This document shows, one piece after another, positions 1-12,623 of a DNA stretch of 44,945 nt (the stretch's first letter is position 1; each line of letters begins with the position of its first letter). A program made the translations under genes and the position numbers. Below the pieces are notes generated by a model that made no database searches, had not been told where the DNA came from, and was given only the letters and a program-made list of their open reading frames with translations. Source of the stretch: Mycobacterium sp. (GTDB lineage: Bacteria > Actinomycetota > Actinomycetes > Mycobacteriales > Mycobacteriaceae); contig NZ_JAFBAT010000027.1 of NCBI RefSeq assembly GCF_019247615.1, forward strand, positions 1 to 44,945. The letters run 5' to 3'.

Positions 1-41
1 GGTGTGTCCGGGCCAGAATTTTGGCTCTAGTGTTGGCTGCT

Positions 42-470
42 ATGGCCGGACTGGACAATTACGTGAAGCGCTGGCGCGCAGCGCTTCACGTTTCCGTGTC
101 GGCATTGACAGTTGCCGGCCTCGGACTCGCCATTGCCCCCGTAGCTCATGCAGCTGCGGCCACGGCGACGTTGTCGGTGTCACATTCGTGGCAGACCGGT
201 TTCATCGCCGAATTCACCGTCACCAACTCGAGCATCGCGCCGCTGAGCGATTGGAGGCTTGATTTCGACTTGCCGGCGGGGGAATCCGTCTTGCACACGT
301 GGAATAGCAAATTTGCTCAATCTGGCACCCACTACGTTCTCACCCCCGCGAACTGGAATCGCGTCATCGCACCGGGTGGTTCAGCCACAGGTGGTATGAG
401 AGGTGTGCTGACCGGTTCCTACTCGCCGCCGGCGAATTGCGTGCTCAACGGGCAATACCCTTGCGGCTAG
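42..470 (+). CDS. Secreted orphan carbohydrate-binding module (CBM2), Rv1987-like
   Basis: A 142-residue exported protein. Residues 1 to about 36 form a signal peptide with a basic start (KRWR), a hydrophobic core and an AHA-type cleavage site. The rest is one family 2 carbohydrate-binding module: an alternating beta pattern with the aromatic residues expected of a cellulose or chitin surface binder (SWQTGF, LSDWRLDF, HTWNS, NWNRVIAPGGSATGG) and a C-terminal Cys pair (NCVLNGQYPC). There is no catalytic domain, so it probably binds polysaccharide rather than cutting it. It closely resembles M. tuberculosis Rv1987 as I remember it, which also starts MAGL. The ATG at 42 is chosen over an in-frame TTG at 21 for that reason and because the signal peptide is then normal. 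The gene lies at the window edge, so its upstream context is unseen. Confidence 0.85.
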   Translation: MAGLDNYVKRWRAALHVSVSALTVAGLGLAIAPVAHAAAATATLSVSHSWQTGFIAEFTVTNSSIAPLSDWRLDFDLPAGESVLHTWNSKFAQSGTHYVLTPANWNRVIAPGGSATGGMRGVLTGSYSPPANCVLNGQYPCG

Positions 471-481
471 CTTAGCTATAG

Positions 482-1747
482 CTACGCGGCGTGGTGCCGG
501 GCAATCGTGACAGCGATGCTGGTCTCCACCTCGCTGACGAATATCTCGAGCGGCAACCCTTTCGGCGGTGCGGTCGAGCGATAGTGCATCCCGGTCGGAG
601 TGATGAATTCGGCTATGTGAGAGCATGTTTCATCTATCGTCGCGTGGACCCGCCAGCCCGCTGCTTCTTTGGCGTAGTTGCAGAGCTCACACGACCCGAC
701 GCCATTGGTCGCGCTGGTCGGTCCGCCGCGGCGATGCGGCCGGGCGTGGTCGTGGTGGCGGATCGGGGCATCGCAGTACGGGGTGCGGCAGCGCTCATCG
801 CGCAATTCGATGAATGCCGCCAGCCCCTTCGGGAAGCAGCGCGCCCGTGACTCCATGGTCACCAGCGCCCCCGAGCGGGGATGGCGGTAAAGCCGCCGAA
901 GCGTGGCACGCGACCGAGCATCGCCGACGGCGGTCCGCACCAGATTGCGGGCCACGCCCGCCGGTATCGGCCCGTACCCGGCGACGGTCGCCGTGGTCTC
1001 GTCACCGCCCAGAAGCGTCTCGTCGGTCAGGATGAGGTTGACCGCGACCGGTTGCGGCACGTCCGCGGGTCTTCCCGTGATGCGCTCGACCAGCGTGTCC
1101 GCCATGACCTGGCCGCGCGTGCGGTCGTCGAACGTGGTGTCGGCGGCCCTCTTGAGCGCCGCATACACCGAAACGCCAAGGGCCATCGGGAGCAGCGCCG
1201 TCACGTAGGTCATGGTGTCGGGGGCGGGTCGAATCGTCACCGTGCGCTCGGATTCGGCCTTGGCCGCACGATCCACCACCGCCTGCGCATTGAGTCGGTA
1301 CGCGATTGCCCGGGCTGCCGCGGCGATCCGCGCGTCGCCCATCCCCTCGAGCTTCGACCCCTCGGCGCACAGCTCGGCGTCCAGCGCACGGCGATCGTCG
1401 AGGTCCAGGCAAGCCGATTCCCGCACGATCAGCGTGGCCCGCCACTCCGACAACAGGCCAGCTTCCAGCGCGGCGAGTGTGTGGGGCATCTCGTGCACGA
1501 GCGCCTTGGCGAAACCGAGATGCCGCCCGCCCCTAGCTGGCGAGTCCCGCCGTGCGAGCGCGATCTCGCTGGCGAGTCCGCGGCCGCGCTGAGCGGCCGG
1601 GATCCCGGCGGCAGCCTCGTTGCGACGACGTAATCCGTCGAGGTCTGCGGCCGCGCGTGCCTGCTCTGCGGCGGCGGCCGACTTGACCGTCTCCCACTCT
1701 CGGATCCGCGCGATGAGCGCCGCCTCTGCGGCATCCCTTTCGAACAT
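482..1747 (-). CDS. 13E12-family DUF222/HNH endonuclease-like protein
   Basis: A 421-residue protein on the minus strand. The N-terminal three quarters is the helical, Arg/Ala-rich DUF222 region of the mycobacterial 13E12 repeat family. Near the C-terminus is an HNH nuclease fold: a Cys pair (CRTPYC), the HHDH core, an Asn (TNGVG) and a second Cys pair followed by Asn and Lys (CELCNYAK). The metal-binding and catalytic residues look intact, so it may be an active nuclease, although its substrate is unknown. The reading frame could start at 1834, but the protein starting MFERDAAEA at 1747 is the usual family start, and a TAGTAT box sits 7 bases before it. It is transcribed away from pyrR. The family is often present in several copies and is thought to have been mobile; nothing here shows inverted repeats or target duplications. 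Confidence 0.85.
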   Translation of the reverse strand: MFERDAAEAALIARIREWETVKSAAAAEQARAAADLDGLRRRNEAAAGIPAAQRGRGLASEIALARRDSPARGGRHLGFAKALVHEMPHTLAALEAGLLSEWRATLIVRESACLDLDDRRALDAELCAEGSKLEGMGDARIAAAARAIAYRLNAQAVVDRAAKAESERTVTIRPAPDTMTYVTALLPMALGVSVYAALKRAADTTFDDRTRGQVMADTLVERITGRPADVPQPVAVNLILTDETLLGGDETTATVAGYGPIPAGVARNLVRTAVGDARSRATLRRLYRHPRSGALVTMESRARCFPKGLAAFIELRDERCRTPYCDAPIRHHDHARPHRRGGPTSATNGVGSCELCNYAKEAAGWRVHATIDETCSHIAEFITPTGMHYRSTAPPKGLPLEIFVSEVETSIAVTIARHHAA

Positions 1748-1754
1748 GCTTTCG

Positions 1755-1760
1755 ATACTA
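1755..1760 (-). promoter_or_regulatory. Putative -10 box, leaderless start of the HNH gene
   Basis: TAGTAT (minus strand) lies 7 bases before the ATG at 1747. This spacing would place the transcription start at or next to the A of the start codon, giving a leaderless mRNA. No clear -35 box is seen. Confidence 0.5.
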
Positions 1761-1812
1761 CACGGGCGCACCGACACGATGACTGCGGTGCGGCGGCGCC
1801 GCGCGAAAGTGC

Positions 1813-1818
1813 TAGGCT
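1813..1818 (+). promoter_or_regulatory. Possible -10 box of the pyr operon
   Basis: TAGGCT fits the mycobacterial TANNNT -10 pattern and would start RNA near 1825, giving a leader of about 57 bases that contains the hairpin described next. No good -35 box is visible, so this is a weak call. Confidence 0.35.
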
Positions 1819-1844
1819 GCCCGGCAGTCGACATCCTTTAACGA

Positions 1845-1871
1845 TCCGTCCGGCGAGGCGGAGAAGGAGGT
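1845..1871 (+). promoter_or_regulatory. Probable PyrR-binding RNA hairpin and Shine-Dalgarno of pyrR
   Basis: In the leader, TCCG (1845-1848) can pair with CGGA (1859-1862), leaving the loop TCCGGCGAGG. This resembles the UCCAGAGAGGC-type loop recognised by PyrR in the Bacillus pyr leader RNAs. The Shine-Dalgarno AAGGAGGT (1864-1871) begins directly after the stem and 10 bases before the ATG at 1882. The arrangement suggests that PyrR with bound UMP stabilises the hairpin and hides the ribosome site. That is translational repression, as reported for M. smegmatis, rather than the attenuation seen in Bacillus. I see no terminator alternative in this short leader. Confidence 0.6.
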
Positions 1872-1881
1872 CAAATCACGC

Positions 1882-2478
1882 ATGGGCGCCGCGGGTGACA
1901 CCAGCTGTGCAGGTGACAGTGCAGGTGACAAAGGCCGCGAATCCCGGGAGTTGATGTCGGCGGCCGACGTGGGCCGCACCATCTCCCGCATCGCGCACCA
2001 GATCATCGAGAAGACCGCGCTGGATGGTTCGGACGCGCCCAGGGTGGTGCTGCTGGGAATCCCGACCCGTGGCGTGATACTCGCCGAGCGCCTGGCGACC
2101 AACATCGGCGAGTACAGCGGGGTCCAAATTCCCCACGGCGCGCTCGACATCACGCTCTACCGCGACGACCTGATGATCAAACCGCCGCGGCCACTGGCGG
2201 CAACCTCGATCCCGACCGGCGGCATCGACGAGGCACTGGTGATCCTGGTCGACGACGTCCTGTACTCGGGCCGCTCGGTGCGATCGGCCCTGGACGCACT
2301 GCGCGACGTGGGCCGCCCGCGGGCGGTGCAACTGGCGGTGCTGGTCGACCGCGGCCATCGCGAACTTCCGCTGCGCGCCGACTATGTCGGCAAGAACGTG
2401 CCCACCTCGCGCAATGAGAGCGTGCACGTGCTGCTGAGCGAGCACGACGGCCGCGACGGGGTGGTGATCTCGCGATGA
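1882..2478 (+). CDS. pyrR: Pyrimidine operon regulator PyrR / uracil phosphoribosyltransferase
   Basis: A 198-residue cytosolic protein of the phosphoribosyltransferase fold. The PRPP-binding loop is clear at about residues 120-137 ([13 protein letters not shown]), as is the GIPTRG segment. PyrR binds pyr mRNA when UMP is abundant and often also converts uracil and PRPP to UMP. About 24 residues at the N-terminus (Gly/Asp/Ser-rich) precede the conserved [16 protein letters not shown] start of the fold. The ATG at 1882 is supported by a strong Shine-Dalgarno 10 bases upstream. It is the first gene of the pyr operon and overlaps pyrB by four bases (ATGA), so PyrR synthesis and the biosynthetic enzymes are translationally coupled. 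The leader hairpin suggests it regulates its own translation. Confidence 0.95.
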   Translation: MGAAGDTSCAGDSAGDKGRESRELMSAADVGRTISRIAHQIIEKTALDGSDAPRVVLLGIPTRGVILAERLATNIGEYSGVQIPHGALDITLYRDDLMIKPPRPLAATSIPTGGIDEALVILVDDVLYSGRSVRSALDALRDVGRPRAVQLAVLVDRGHRELPLRADYVGKNVPTSRNESVHVLLSEHDGRDGVVISR

Positions 2479-3431
2479 CGCGCCATCTGCTTGCGGCCGG
2501 CGACCTGAGCCGCGACGACGCCACCGCCATCCTCGACGACGCCGACCGGTTCGCGCAGGCGCTCGTGGGCCGTGAGATCAAGAAGCTGCCGACGTTGCGG
2601 GGCCGCACGATCGTGACGATGTTCTACGAGAACTCCACCCGAACCCGGGTGTCCTTCGAGGTGGCGGGCAAGTGGATGAGCGCCGACGTGATCAACGTCA
2701 GCGCGGCCGGATCCTCGGTGGGCAAGGGGGAGTCACTGCGCGACACCGCGCTGACCCTGCGGGCGGCCGGCGCGGACGCGCTGATCATCCGGCATCCGGC
2801 GTCCGGTGCGGCGCACCTGCTGGCCGAGTGGACTTCGGCGGTGAAAGCCGCCGATGGCTCTGCCCCCGCGGTGATCAATGCCGGCGACGGCACTCACGAG
2901 CACCCGACGCAGGCGCTGCTGGACGCCCTGACCGTACGGCAGCGGCTCGGTGCCATCGAGGGTCGCCGCATCGTCATCGTCGGCGACATCCTGCACAGCC
3001 GGGTCGCCCGTTCCAATGTCATGCTGCTGGCCACGATGGGCGCCGAGGTGGTGCTCGTGGCGCCCCCCACCTTGTTGCCGATCGGTGTGGAGGGCTGGCC
3101 GGTCACCGTCTCGCATGACTTCGACGCCGAGCTGCCGGCCGCAGACGCGGTGTTGATGCTGCGGGTGCAAGCCGAGCGGATGAACGGCGGCTTCTTCCCG
3201 TCGGTGCGCGAGTATTCGGTGCGGTACGGGCTGTCCGACCGGCGCCAGGCGCTGCTGCCGGACCACGCCGTCGTGCTGCACCCTGGACCCATGGTCCGCG
3301 GCATGGAAATCTCGTCGTCGGTCGCGGACTCATCACAATCAGCCGTGCTGCAACAGGTTTCGAATGGAGTGCACGTGCGGATGGCGGTGCTCTTTCACGT
3401 GTTGGTGGGGGCGGAGGAGGTCGCGGCGTGA
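2475..3431 (+). CDS. pyrB: Aspartate carbamoyltransferase catalytic subunit
   Basis: A 318-residue enzyme that joins carbamoyl phosphate to L-aspartate, the first committed step of UMP synthesis. The carbamoyl-phosphate site STRTRVSF is at about residues 54-61, followed by the GKGESLRDT loop, [21 protein letters not shown] and the aspartate-side LHPGPMVRG. No regulatory PyrI subunit gene is seen in the operon, as usual in actinobacteria. The start overlaps the pyrR stop and the stop overlaps the pyrC start (GTGA), both by four bases. Length and motifs are normal and nothing suggests a defect. Confidence 0.96.
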   Translation: MTRHLLAAGDLSRDDATAILDDADRFAQALVGREIKKLPTLRGRTIVTMFYENSTRTRVSFEVAGKWMSADVINVSAAGSSVGKGESLRDTALTLRAAGADALIIRHPASGAAHLLAEWTSAVKAADGSAPAVINAGDGTHEHPTQALLDALTVRQRLGAIEGRRIVIVGDILHSRVARSNVMLLATMGAEVVLVAPPTLLPIGVEGWPVTVSHDFDAELPAADAVLMLRVQAERMNGGFFPSVREYSVRYGLSDRRQALLPDHAVVLHPGPMVRGMEISSSVADSSQSAVLQQVSNGVHVRMAVLFHVLVGAEEVAA

Positions 3432-4720
3432 CTGTGCTGATTCGTGGTGTGCGCCTCTACGGTGAAGGCGACCGCGTCGACGTCCTGGTCGATGACGGCC
3501 AGATCGCCGATATCGGTCGCCGACTTGAGATTCCGGACACCGCCGACGTCATCGACGCGACGGGCCACGTGTTACTGCCGGGATTCGTCGACCTACACAC
3601 CCACTTGCGCGAGCCGGGTCGCGAATACGCCGAGGACATCGAAACAGGTTCGGCCGCAGCGGCTTTGGGTGGCTATACGGCGGTGTTCGCGATGGCCAAC
3701 ACCAATCCGGTGGCCGACAGCCCGGTGGTCACCGACCATGTCTGGCACCGTGGCCAGCAGGTCGGCCTGGTCGACGTGCACCCAGTCGGCGCCGTCACCG
3801 TCGGGCTCGGCGGAACCGTGCTGACCGAGATGGGCATGATGGCGGCCGGCGCCGCGCAGGTGCGGATGTTCTCCGACGACGGGGTCTGCGTGCACGACCC
3901 GTTGGTGATGCGCCGCGCCCTGGAGTACGCGACCGGCCTGGGCGTGCTGATCGCCCAGCACGCCGAGGAGCCGAGGCTGACCGTCGGCGCCGTCGCCCAC
4001 GAGGGGCCCACCGCCGCCAGGCTGGGACTCTCGGGTTGGCCGCGGGCGGCCGAGGAGTCGATCGTCGCCCGTGACGCGCTGCTGGCCCGCGACGCCGGCG
4101 CCCGGGTGCACATCTGCCACGCCTCCACCGCCGGCACCGTCGAGATCCTCAAATGGGCCAAGGCCCAGGGCATTTCGATAACGGCCGAGGTCACCCCCCA
4201 TCACCTGCTGCTCGACGACAGCAGGCTCGCCAGCTACGACGGGGTGAACCGGGTCAACCCGCCGCTGCGCGAGGCCGCCGACGCGGCCGCGTTGCGTCAA
4301 GCGCTGGTCGACGGGGTAGTCGACTGTGTGGCCACCGACCATGCCCCGCACGCCGAGCACGAGAAATGTGTTGAGTTCTCGGCGGCCCGCCCTGGCATGC
4401 TGGGGTTGCAGACGGCGCTTTCCGTGGTGGTTCAGACGATGGTGGCGCCGGGCCTGCTGACGTGGCGGGACGTAGCGAGGGTGATGAGCGAGAATCCCGC
4501 TCGCATCGCGGGTTTGCCCGATCAGGGACGCCCGCTGGAGGTCGGGGAACCGGCCAACGTGACCGTGGTGGATCCGGACGCCACCTGGACGGTCGCCGGT
4601 CCGGAGCTGGCCAGCCGGTCAGCCAATACGCCGTACGAGGCAATGACCTTGCCGGCCACGGTGACCGCGACCCTGTTGCGGGGAAAGGTCACCGCTCGGG
4701 ACGGGAAGAGCCCCGCATGA
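3428..4720 (+). CDS. pyrC: Dihydroorotase
   Basis: A 430-residue metal-dependent amidohydrolase that closes carbamoyl aspartate to dihydroorotate. The zinc-binding HxH lies in [10 protein letters not shown] (His57 and His59). Further ligands are visible in AQHAEE, HICHAST, TPHHLLL and the catalytic Asp of ATDHAPH. It belongs to the long class I dihydroorotases related to dihydropyrimidinases. The start is GTG at 3428, overlapping the pyrB stop. The next gene begins inside its stop codon (ATGA), so translational coupling continues. Confidence 0.96.
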   Translation: MTVLIRGVRLYGEGDRVDVLVDDGQIADIGRRLEIPDTADVIDATGHVLLPGFVDLHTHLREPGREYAEDIETGSAAAALGGYTAVFAMANTNPVADSPVVTDHVWHRGQQVGLVDVHPVGAVTVGLGGTVLTEMGMMAAGAAQVRMFSDDGVCVHDPLVMRRALEYATGLGVLIAQHAEEPRLTVGAVAHEGPTAARLGLSGWPRAAEESIVARDALLARDAGARVHICHASTAGTVEILKWAKAQGISITAEVTPHHLLLDDSRLASYDGVNRVNPPLREAADAAALRQALVDGVVDCVATDHAPHAEHEKCVEFSAARPGMLGLQTALSVVVQTMVAPGLLTWRDVARVMSENPARIAGLPDQGRPLEVGEPANVTVVDPDATWTVAGPELASRSANTPYEAMTLPATVTATLLRGKVTARDGKSPA

Positions 4721-5226
4721 ACTCCGCAACGCTGGTGGGGTCGCTGATCTTCGCGGCCGTGCTGGTGGTCGTGATCGCGGTGCTGATTCAGCTGATGATG
4801 CGTGGCTGGCAGCGCCGCGCGCAGCGGCAGGAGGAGCTGATCGGCGACCTGCCCGAGATGCCCGCAACCGTGGGCGCCGCGTCGATCACGACACGCGGCC
4901 ACTACTGCGGCTCGATGATGGCACCCGACTGGAACGAGCGGATCGCGGCCGGGGATTTGGGTTACCGGAGCAAGGCGGTGCTGATCCGTTACCCGGCGGG
5001 AATCATGGTGGAACGCGTACGGGCCCATCCCATTTGGATTCCTCAGGACTCCATCACGGATATCCGCATGGAACGCCGCATGACACCGAGGGTCGGTTCC
5101 CGCATTGGGATATTGGCGATCCGCTGGCGGCTGGCGTCGGGGGCCGAGATCGATACCGGCTTTCGGGCGGAGCACCGGGACGACTACCAACAGTGGCTGG
5201 AATCCCAGCAGAAGGGAGCCGCGTGA
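4717..5226 (+). CDS. Membrane-anchored protein of the pyr operon (Rv1382-like)
   Basis: A 169-residue protein with one N-terminal transmembrane helix (about residues 6-28) followed by a basic stretch ([10 protein letters not shown]) and a soluble domain of about 125 residues on the cytosolic side. The soluble part is rich in beta strands and ends with a Trp- and Asp-containing segment ([11 protein letters not shown]), giving the feel of a PH-like fold. No catalytic motif is recognised. It is locked into the operon by four-base overlaps with both pyrC and carA, the same position as Rv1382 of M. tuberculosis. Its role in pyrimidine synthesis is unknown; a membrane tether or an unrelated envelope role are both possible. 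Confidence 0.85.
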   Translation: MNSATLVGSLIFAAVLVVVIAVLIQLMMRGWQRRAQRQEELIGDLPEMPATVGAASITTRGHYCGSMMAPDWNERIAAGDLGYRSKAVLIRYPAGIMVERVRAHPIWIPQDSITDIRMERRMTPRVGSRIGILAIRWRLASGAEIDTGFRAEHRDDYQQWLESQQKGAA

Positions 5227-6340
5227 GCAAAGCGCTATTAGTGCTCGAGGACGGCCGGGTGTTCACCGGCACGTCGTTCGGCAAGGTCGGCCAGGCGCTC
5301 GGGGAGGCCGTCTTTTCCACCGGCATGTCCGGTTATCAGGAGACGCTGACCGACCCCAGCTACCACCGGCAGATCGTGGTGGCCACCGCGCCGCAAATCG
5401 GAAATACCGGCTGGAACGGTGAGGACGCCGAGAGCCGCGGCGACAAGATTTGGGTCGCGGGCTACGCAATACGCGACCCGTCGCCCCGCGCCTCCAACTG
5501 GCGTGCCACCGGCACGCTGGAGGACGAGCTGGTCCGCCAGGGCATCGTCGGGATCGCCGGCATCGACACCCGCGCGGTGGTGCGTCACCTGCGCAGCCGC
5601 GGTTCGATGAAGGCGGGGGTGTTCTCGGGTGACGTGCTGTCCGACGGAGACGAGCTGTTGGACCGGGTGCGGGACCAGGAATCGATGCTGGGCGCCGACC
5701 TCGCCGGCGAGGTCAGCACCGGAAACACCTACATTGTTGAACCTGAAGGGCCGCAAAGGTTTAGCGTGGCAGCGCTCGACCTCGGCATCAAGACCAACAC
5801 GCCGCGTAACTTCGCCCAGCGCGGTGTCCGCAGCCATGTGCTGCCGGCGTCGGCGACATTCGAGCAGATCCTCGACGTCAAACCGGACGGCGTGTTCCTG
5901 TCCAACGGGCCGGGCGACCCGGCCACCGCCGACCACGTGGTCGCGCTCACTCGTGAGGTACTGGCCGCCGGAATACCCTTGTTCGGAATTTGTTTCGGCA
6001 ACCAGATACTCGGGCGCGCGCTGGGCCTGAGCACCTACAAGATGGTCTTCGGACACCGCGGCATCAACGTGCCGGTGATCGACCACGCCACCGGGCGGGT
6101 CGCGGTGACCGCGCAGAATCACGGGTTCGCGCTGGAGGGCGAGGCGGGCCAGTCCTTCGACACGCCGTTCGGCCGGGCGCTCGTCAGCCACACGTGCGCC
6201 AATGACGGTGTGGTCGAAGGCGTCAAACTCGCCGACGGGCGAGCGTTCTCGGTGCAATACCACCCCGAGGCGGCCGCCGGCCCGCACGACGCGGAGTACC
6301 TCTTCGACCAGTTCGTCGACCTGATGGCGGGAGGACGCTA

Positions 6341-6341
<1 letters not shown>
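5223..6341 (+). CDS. carA: Carbamoyl-phosphate synthase small (glutaminase) subunit
   Basis: A 372-residue class I glutamine amidotransferase subunit that releases ammonia from glutamine for CarB. The N-terminal domain is followed by the amidotransferase domain, with the oxyanion segment FLSNGPGDP, the nucleophile Cys257 in GICFGNQ and the His-Glu pair in YHPEAAAGP. The GTG at 5223 lies inside the stop of the preceding gene. The frame is open further upstream, but that extension overlaps the membrane-protein gene and has no homology. It ends TAGTG, sharing one base with carB. The product serves both UMP and arginine synthesis. Confidence 0.95.
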
Positions 6342-9750
<3,409 letters not shown>

Positions 9751-9754
<4 letters not shown>

Positions 9755-10578
9755 CCGGCTTCGCCGCGCGGCTGGCCGAGGCGAAGCGCACGCGCGGACC
9801 GCTGTGCCTGGGCATCGATCCGCACCCGGAACTGCTGCGGGCCTGGGACCTGCCGACCACCGCGGACGGGCTGGCCGCATTCTGCGACATCTGCGTCGAG
9901 GCTTTTTCCGGCTTCGCCGTCGTCAAGCCCCAGGTGGCATTCTTCGAGGCCTATGGCGCCGCCGGGTTCGCGGTGCTGGAACGCACGATTGCCGCGCTGC
10001 GATCGGTCGGGGTGTTGGTGTTGGCCGATGCCAAGCGGGGGGACATCGGGTCGACCATGGCGGCCTATGCCGCCGCCTGGGCGGGCGACTCCCCGTTGGC
10101 CGCGGACGCCGTCACCGCCTCGCCCTATCTGGGGTTCGGCTCGCTGCGGCCGCTGCTGGAGGCCGCAGCGGCGCACGACCGGGGGGTGTTCGTGCTGGCG
10201 GCAACCTCCAACCCGGAGGGTGCAACCGTGCAGCGCGCCATGTTCGACGGCCGCGCCGTTTCCCAGCTGATCGTCGACCAGGCGGCGGTCATCAACCGGT
10301 CAGCCACCGGATCCGAACGCGGATACGTGGGCGTGGTCCTCGGGGCAACCGTTTTCGAGGCCCCGGATGTCAGCGGGCTGGGGGGCCCGGTGCTGGTCCC
10401 CGGTGTCGGGGCGCAGGGCGGCCGCCCGGAGAAACTCGGGGAGCTCGGCGGAGCGCTGCCCGATCAGCTCTTGCCCGCGGTCGCCCGCGAGGTGCTTCGG
10501 GCGGGCCCGGTCGTGGCGGACCTGCGCGCGGCGGGCGAACGCATGTTGGATGCCGTCGCATACCTGTCGACCAAGTAG
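9751..10578 (+). CDS. pyrF: Orotidine 5'-phosphate decarboxylase (type 2)
   Basis: A 275-residue enzyme that converts OMP to UMP, the last step of the pathway. It is of the long actinobacterial class: [12 protein letters not shown] near the N-terminus and the catalytic [12 protein letters not shown] with Lys95, then the phosphate-binding VPGVGAQGG. The GTG start overlaps the carB stop by four bases. pyrF ends the operon. I see no strong hairpin terminator after it; a decayed gene on the opposite strand follows. No orotate phosphoribosyltransferase or dihydroorotate dehydrogenase gene is present in the window, so these are encoded elsewhere. Confidence 0.95.
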
Positions 10579-10603
10579 GGCGACGCGTCCGACGCGGAAG
10601 CCC

Positions 10604-10763
10604 TCAGGGGAGGCTTGCGGTCTCGACGATGACGGTCGTCGCCTTCACGACGGCCACCGCGACTGACCGCCAGGGTGGCCTGGTTGATCCGTCGCCGGAC
10701 AGTGTCATCGCTGACTCCGAGCAGCTCGGCCGCCTGACGGACGCGCAGGTGGGCACGCGTTGA
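10604..10763 (-). pseudogene. Remnant of an HTH-TOBE (molybdate-type) transcription regulator
   Basis: On the minus strand one frame encodes a clear excisionase/MerR-like helix-turn-helix, HLRVRQAAELLGVSDDTVRRR, continuing INQATLAVSRGG. A base shift then leads directly into VAVVKATTVIVETASLP and a stop codon, which looks like the end of a TOBE (molybdate-binding) domain. The middle of the protein, normally about 60 residues or more, is missing. No start codon lies in frame just before the HTH. The simplest reading is a small HTH-TOBE gene that lost its centre by deletion and its start by mutation. It lies where M. tuberculosis carries a PE/PPE pair (from memory). Confidence 0.7.
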
Positions 10764-11081
10764 TGGTAGTCCGGGGTTCTGAGCTGCCAGTTGACGCGGC
10801 GCGCGACACGCGCGACACGCCGCAGCCAAATGCGTGATCCGTGGCACTCGCGCCCGCGGCAGAGTCGGCAAGGGCTTCTCCGGTGGCCGCCAGTGCGCCA
10901 CTTCAGACCGTCATCTCGCCGAAAGCCCTGGTAGGCACCAAATTTGGGAATCGGCCGAGGCGAGCGGGCCGGCGCGCTAGCGCAATGTCGAGCCGGTGTC
11001 GGCGACACCGCGGCGCCCGTCCCCCCGGCCCGCCCTCCGGGCTCACGCTGGACGTTTGCGCGCTTAAGCAGGGGGGCGGGT
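10764..11081. other. Intergenic stretch without a supported gene
   Basis: I find no protein here with recognisable homology on either strand. Two small features stand out. A direct repeat of about 9 bases (GCGCGACAC twice) lies near 10800-10818. A perfect 10-base palindrome CCAAATTTGG lies at 10938-10947 in an otherwise G+C-rich stretch. Either could be a protein-binding site or chance. Confidence 0.5.
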
Positions 11082-11087
11082 TAGATT
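11082..11087 (+). promoter_or_regulatory. Possible -10 box for mihF
   Basis: TAGATT fits TANNNT and is followed by a leader of about 90 bases before mihF. The leader holds the direct repeat GAGATCGA (two copies 10 bases apart, about 11147-11164) close to the Shine-Dalgarno GGAGG at 11177-11181. The -35 region is not convincing. Confidence 0.35.
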
Positions 11088-11185
11088 TCGTCAGGAAGGC
11101 TGAGTACGGTCGTCTGCGCTGGCAGAAGTACCCGGCGAAGACAAAAGAGATCGACTGAGATCGATTGATCAGATACGGAGGAATC

Positions 11186-11500
11186 GTGGCCCTTCCCCAG
11201 TTGACCGACGAGCAACGCGCGGCCGCCTTGGAGAAGGCGGCTGCCGCACGTCGAGCACGAGCAGAGCTCAAGGACCGGCTCAAGCGTGGTGGCACCAACC
11301 TCTCCCAGGTGCTCAAGGACGCCGAGCGCGATGAAGTCCTTGGCAAGATGAAGGTGTCCGCGCTGCTCGAGGCCTTGCCGAAGGTGGGCAAGGTGAAGGC
11401 GCAGGAGATCATGAACGAGCTGGAAATTGCTCCCACCCGCCGCCTGCGCGGCCTCGGCGACCGGCAGCGCAAGGCCCTGCTGGAAAAGTTCGGCTCCTAG
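11186..11500 (+). CDS. mihF: Mycobacterial integration host factor
   Basis: A 104-residue, strongly basic nucleoid-associated protein. It bends DNA, supports L5 phage integration and is essential in mycobacteria. It is unrelated in sequence to E. coli IHF. The N-terminal half is a charged helix (EQRAAALEKAAAARRARAEL). The C-terminal half holds a helix-two-turn-helix-like core (VSALLEALPKVGKVKAQEIM) and the RRLRGLGDRQRKALLEKFG tail. GTG at 11186 gives the usual ALPQLTDEQRA start and has the Shine-Dalgarno GGAGG just upstream. An earlier in-frame start at 11165 is rejected because it would include the ribosome site. It precedes gmk in the conserved order. Confidence 0.95.
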   Translation: MALPQLTDEQRAAALEKAAAARRARAELKDRLKRGGTNLSQVLKDAERDEVLGKMKVSALLEALPKVGKVKAQEIMNELEIAPTRRLRGLGDRQRKALLEKFGS

Positions 11501-11578
11501 CCGGCCGACGATGCAGGCCGGAAGGCCTGAGGAGAAGGCGGGCAGTCGGATCGAGCCGGCATCGGCCCGGGAGCGCCG

Positions 11579-12202
11579 GTGAGCGCCGGCCGGGGACCGG
11601 ACGTCGACGACGGGACACGTAACGGGCCAACGGCCCGGGGGCGCGTCGTCGTCCTGTCCGGTCCCTCCGCGGTCGGCAAGTCAACCTTGGTCCGGTGTCT
11701 GCGCGAGCGGATTCCCAACCTGCAGTTCAGCGTCTCGGCCACCACCCGGGCGCCCCGACCAGGCGAGATCGACGGCGTCGACTACCACTTCGTCAGCCCC
11801 ACCCGCTTCCAGCAACTGATCGACGAGGGCGAGCTCCTGGAGTGGGCCGACATCCACGGCGGCCTGCACCGATCGGGCACGCTGGCCGAGCCGGTGCGGG
11901 CCGCCACCGCCTCCGGGGTTCCCGTGCTCATCGAGGTCGACCTGGCGGGGGCGCGGGCGATCAAGAGAGCCATGCCCGAGGTCGTTACCGTATTCCTGGC
12001 ACCTCCCAGCTGGGAGGACCTGGAGGCGAGGCTGGTCGGTCGCGGCACCGAGACACCCGAGGTGATGCGGCGCCGCCTGGACACCGCGCGCGTCGAAATG
12101 GCGGCTCAAAATGACTTCGATGAGGTCGTGGTCAACAGTCAATTGGAGTCTGCGTGCGCCGAATTGGTATCCTTGCTGGTAAATCCGTCGGGCCCGGCCT
12201 GA
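11579..12202 (+). CDS. gmk: Guanylate kinase
   Basis: A 207-residue P-loop kinase that converts GMP and ATP to GDP and ADP. The P-loop GPSAVGKST is at residues 28-36. The GMP-binding segment [19 protein letters not shown] and the lid region with [11 protein letters not shown] follow. The first 22 residues are a poorly conserved, Asp/Gly-rich extension, so the exact start is less certain than the gene. It lies 78 bases after mihF and 77 before rpoZ, all on one strand, consistent with one transcription unit. Confidence 0.94.
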   Translation: MSAGRGPDVDDGTRNGPTARGRVVVLSGPSAVGKSTLVRCLRERIPNLQFSVSATTRAPRPGEIDGVDYHFVSPTRFQQLIDEGELLEWADIHGGLHRSGTLAEPVRAATASGVPVLIEVDLAGARAIKRAMPEVVTVFLAPPSWEDLEARLVGRGTETPEVMRRRLDTARVEMAAQNDFDEVVVNSQLESACAELVSLLVNPSGPA

Positions 12203-12240
12203 AACGCCTCGCGGGACCCCGTTAAGCACCGAATTTCTAG

Positions 12241-12603
<363 letters not shown>

Positions 12604-12623
12604 CTAGGGCACGGCCGGGCGCT

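Noticed and set aside
10464-10901. A 145-residue minus-strand protein carrying the HTH
   Set aside because: Only about 30 residues resemble a real domain; the remainder runs antisense through pyrF, and the expected TOBE end is in another frame, so it is treated as a pseudogene.
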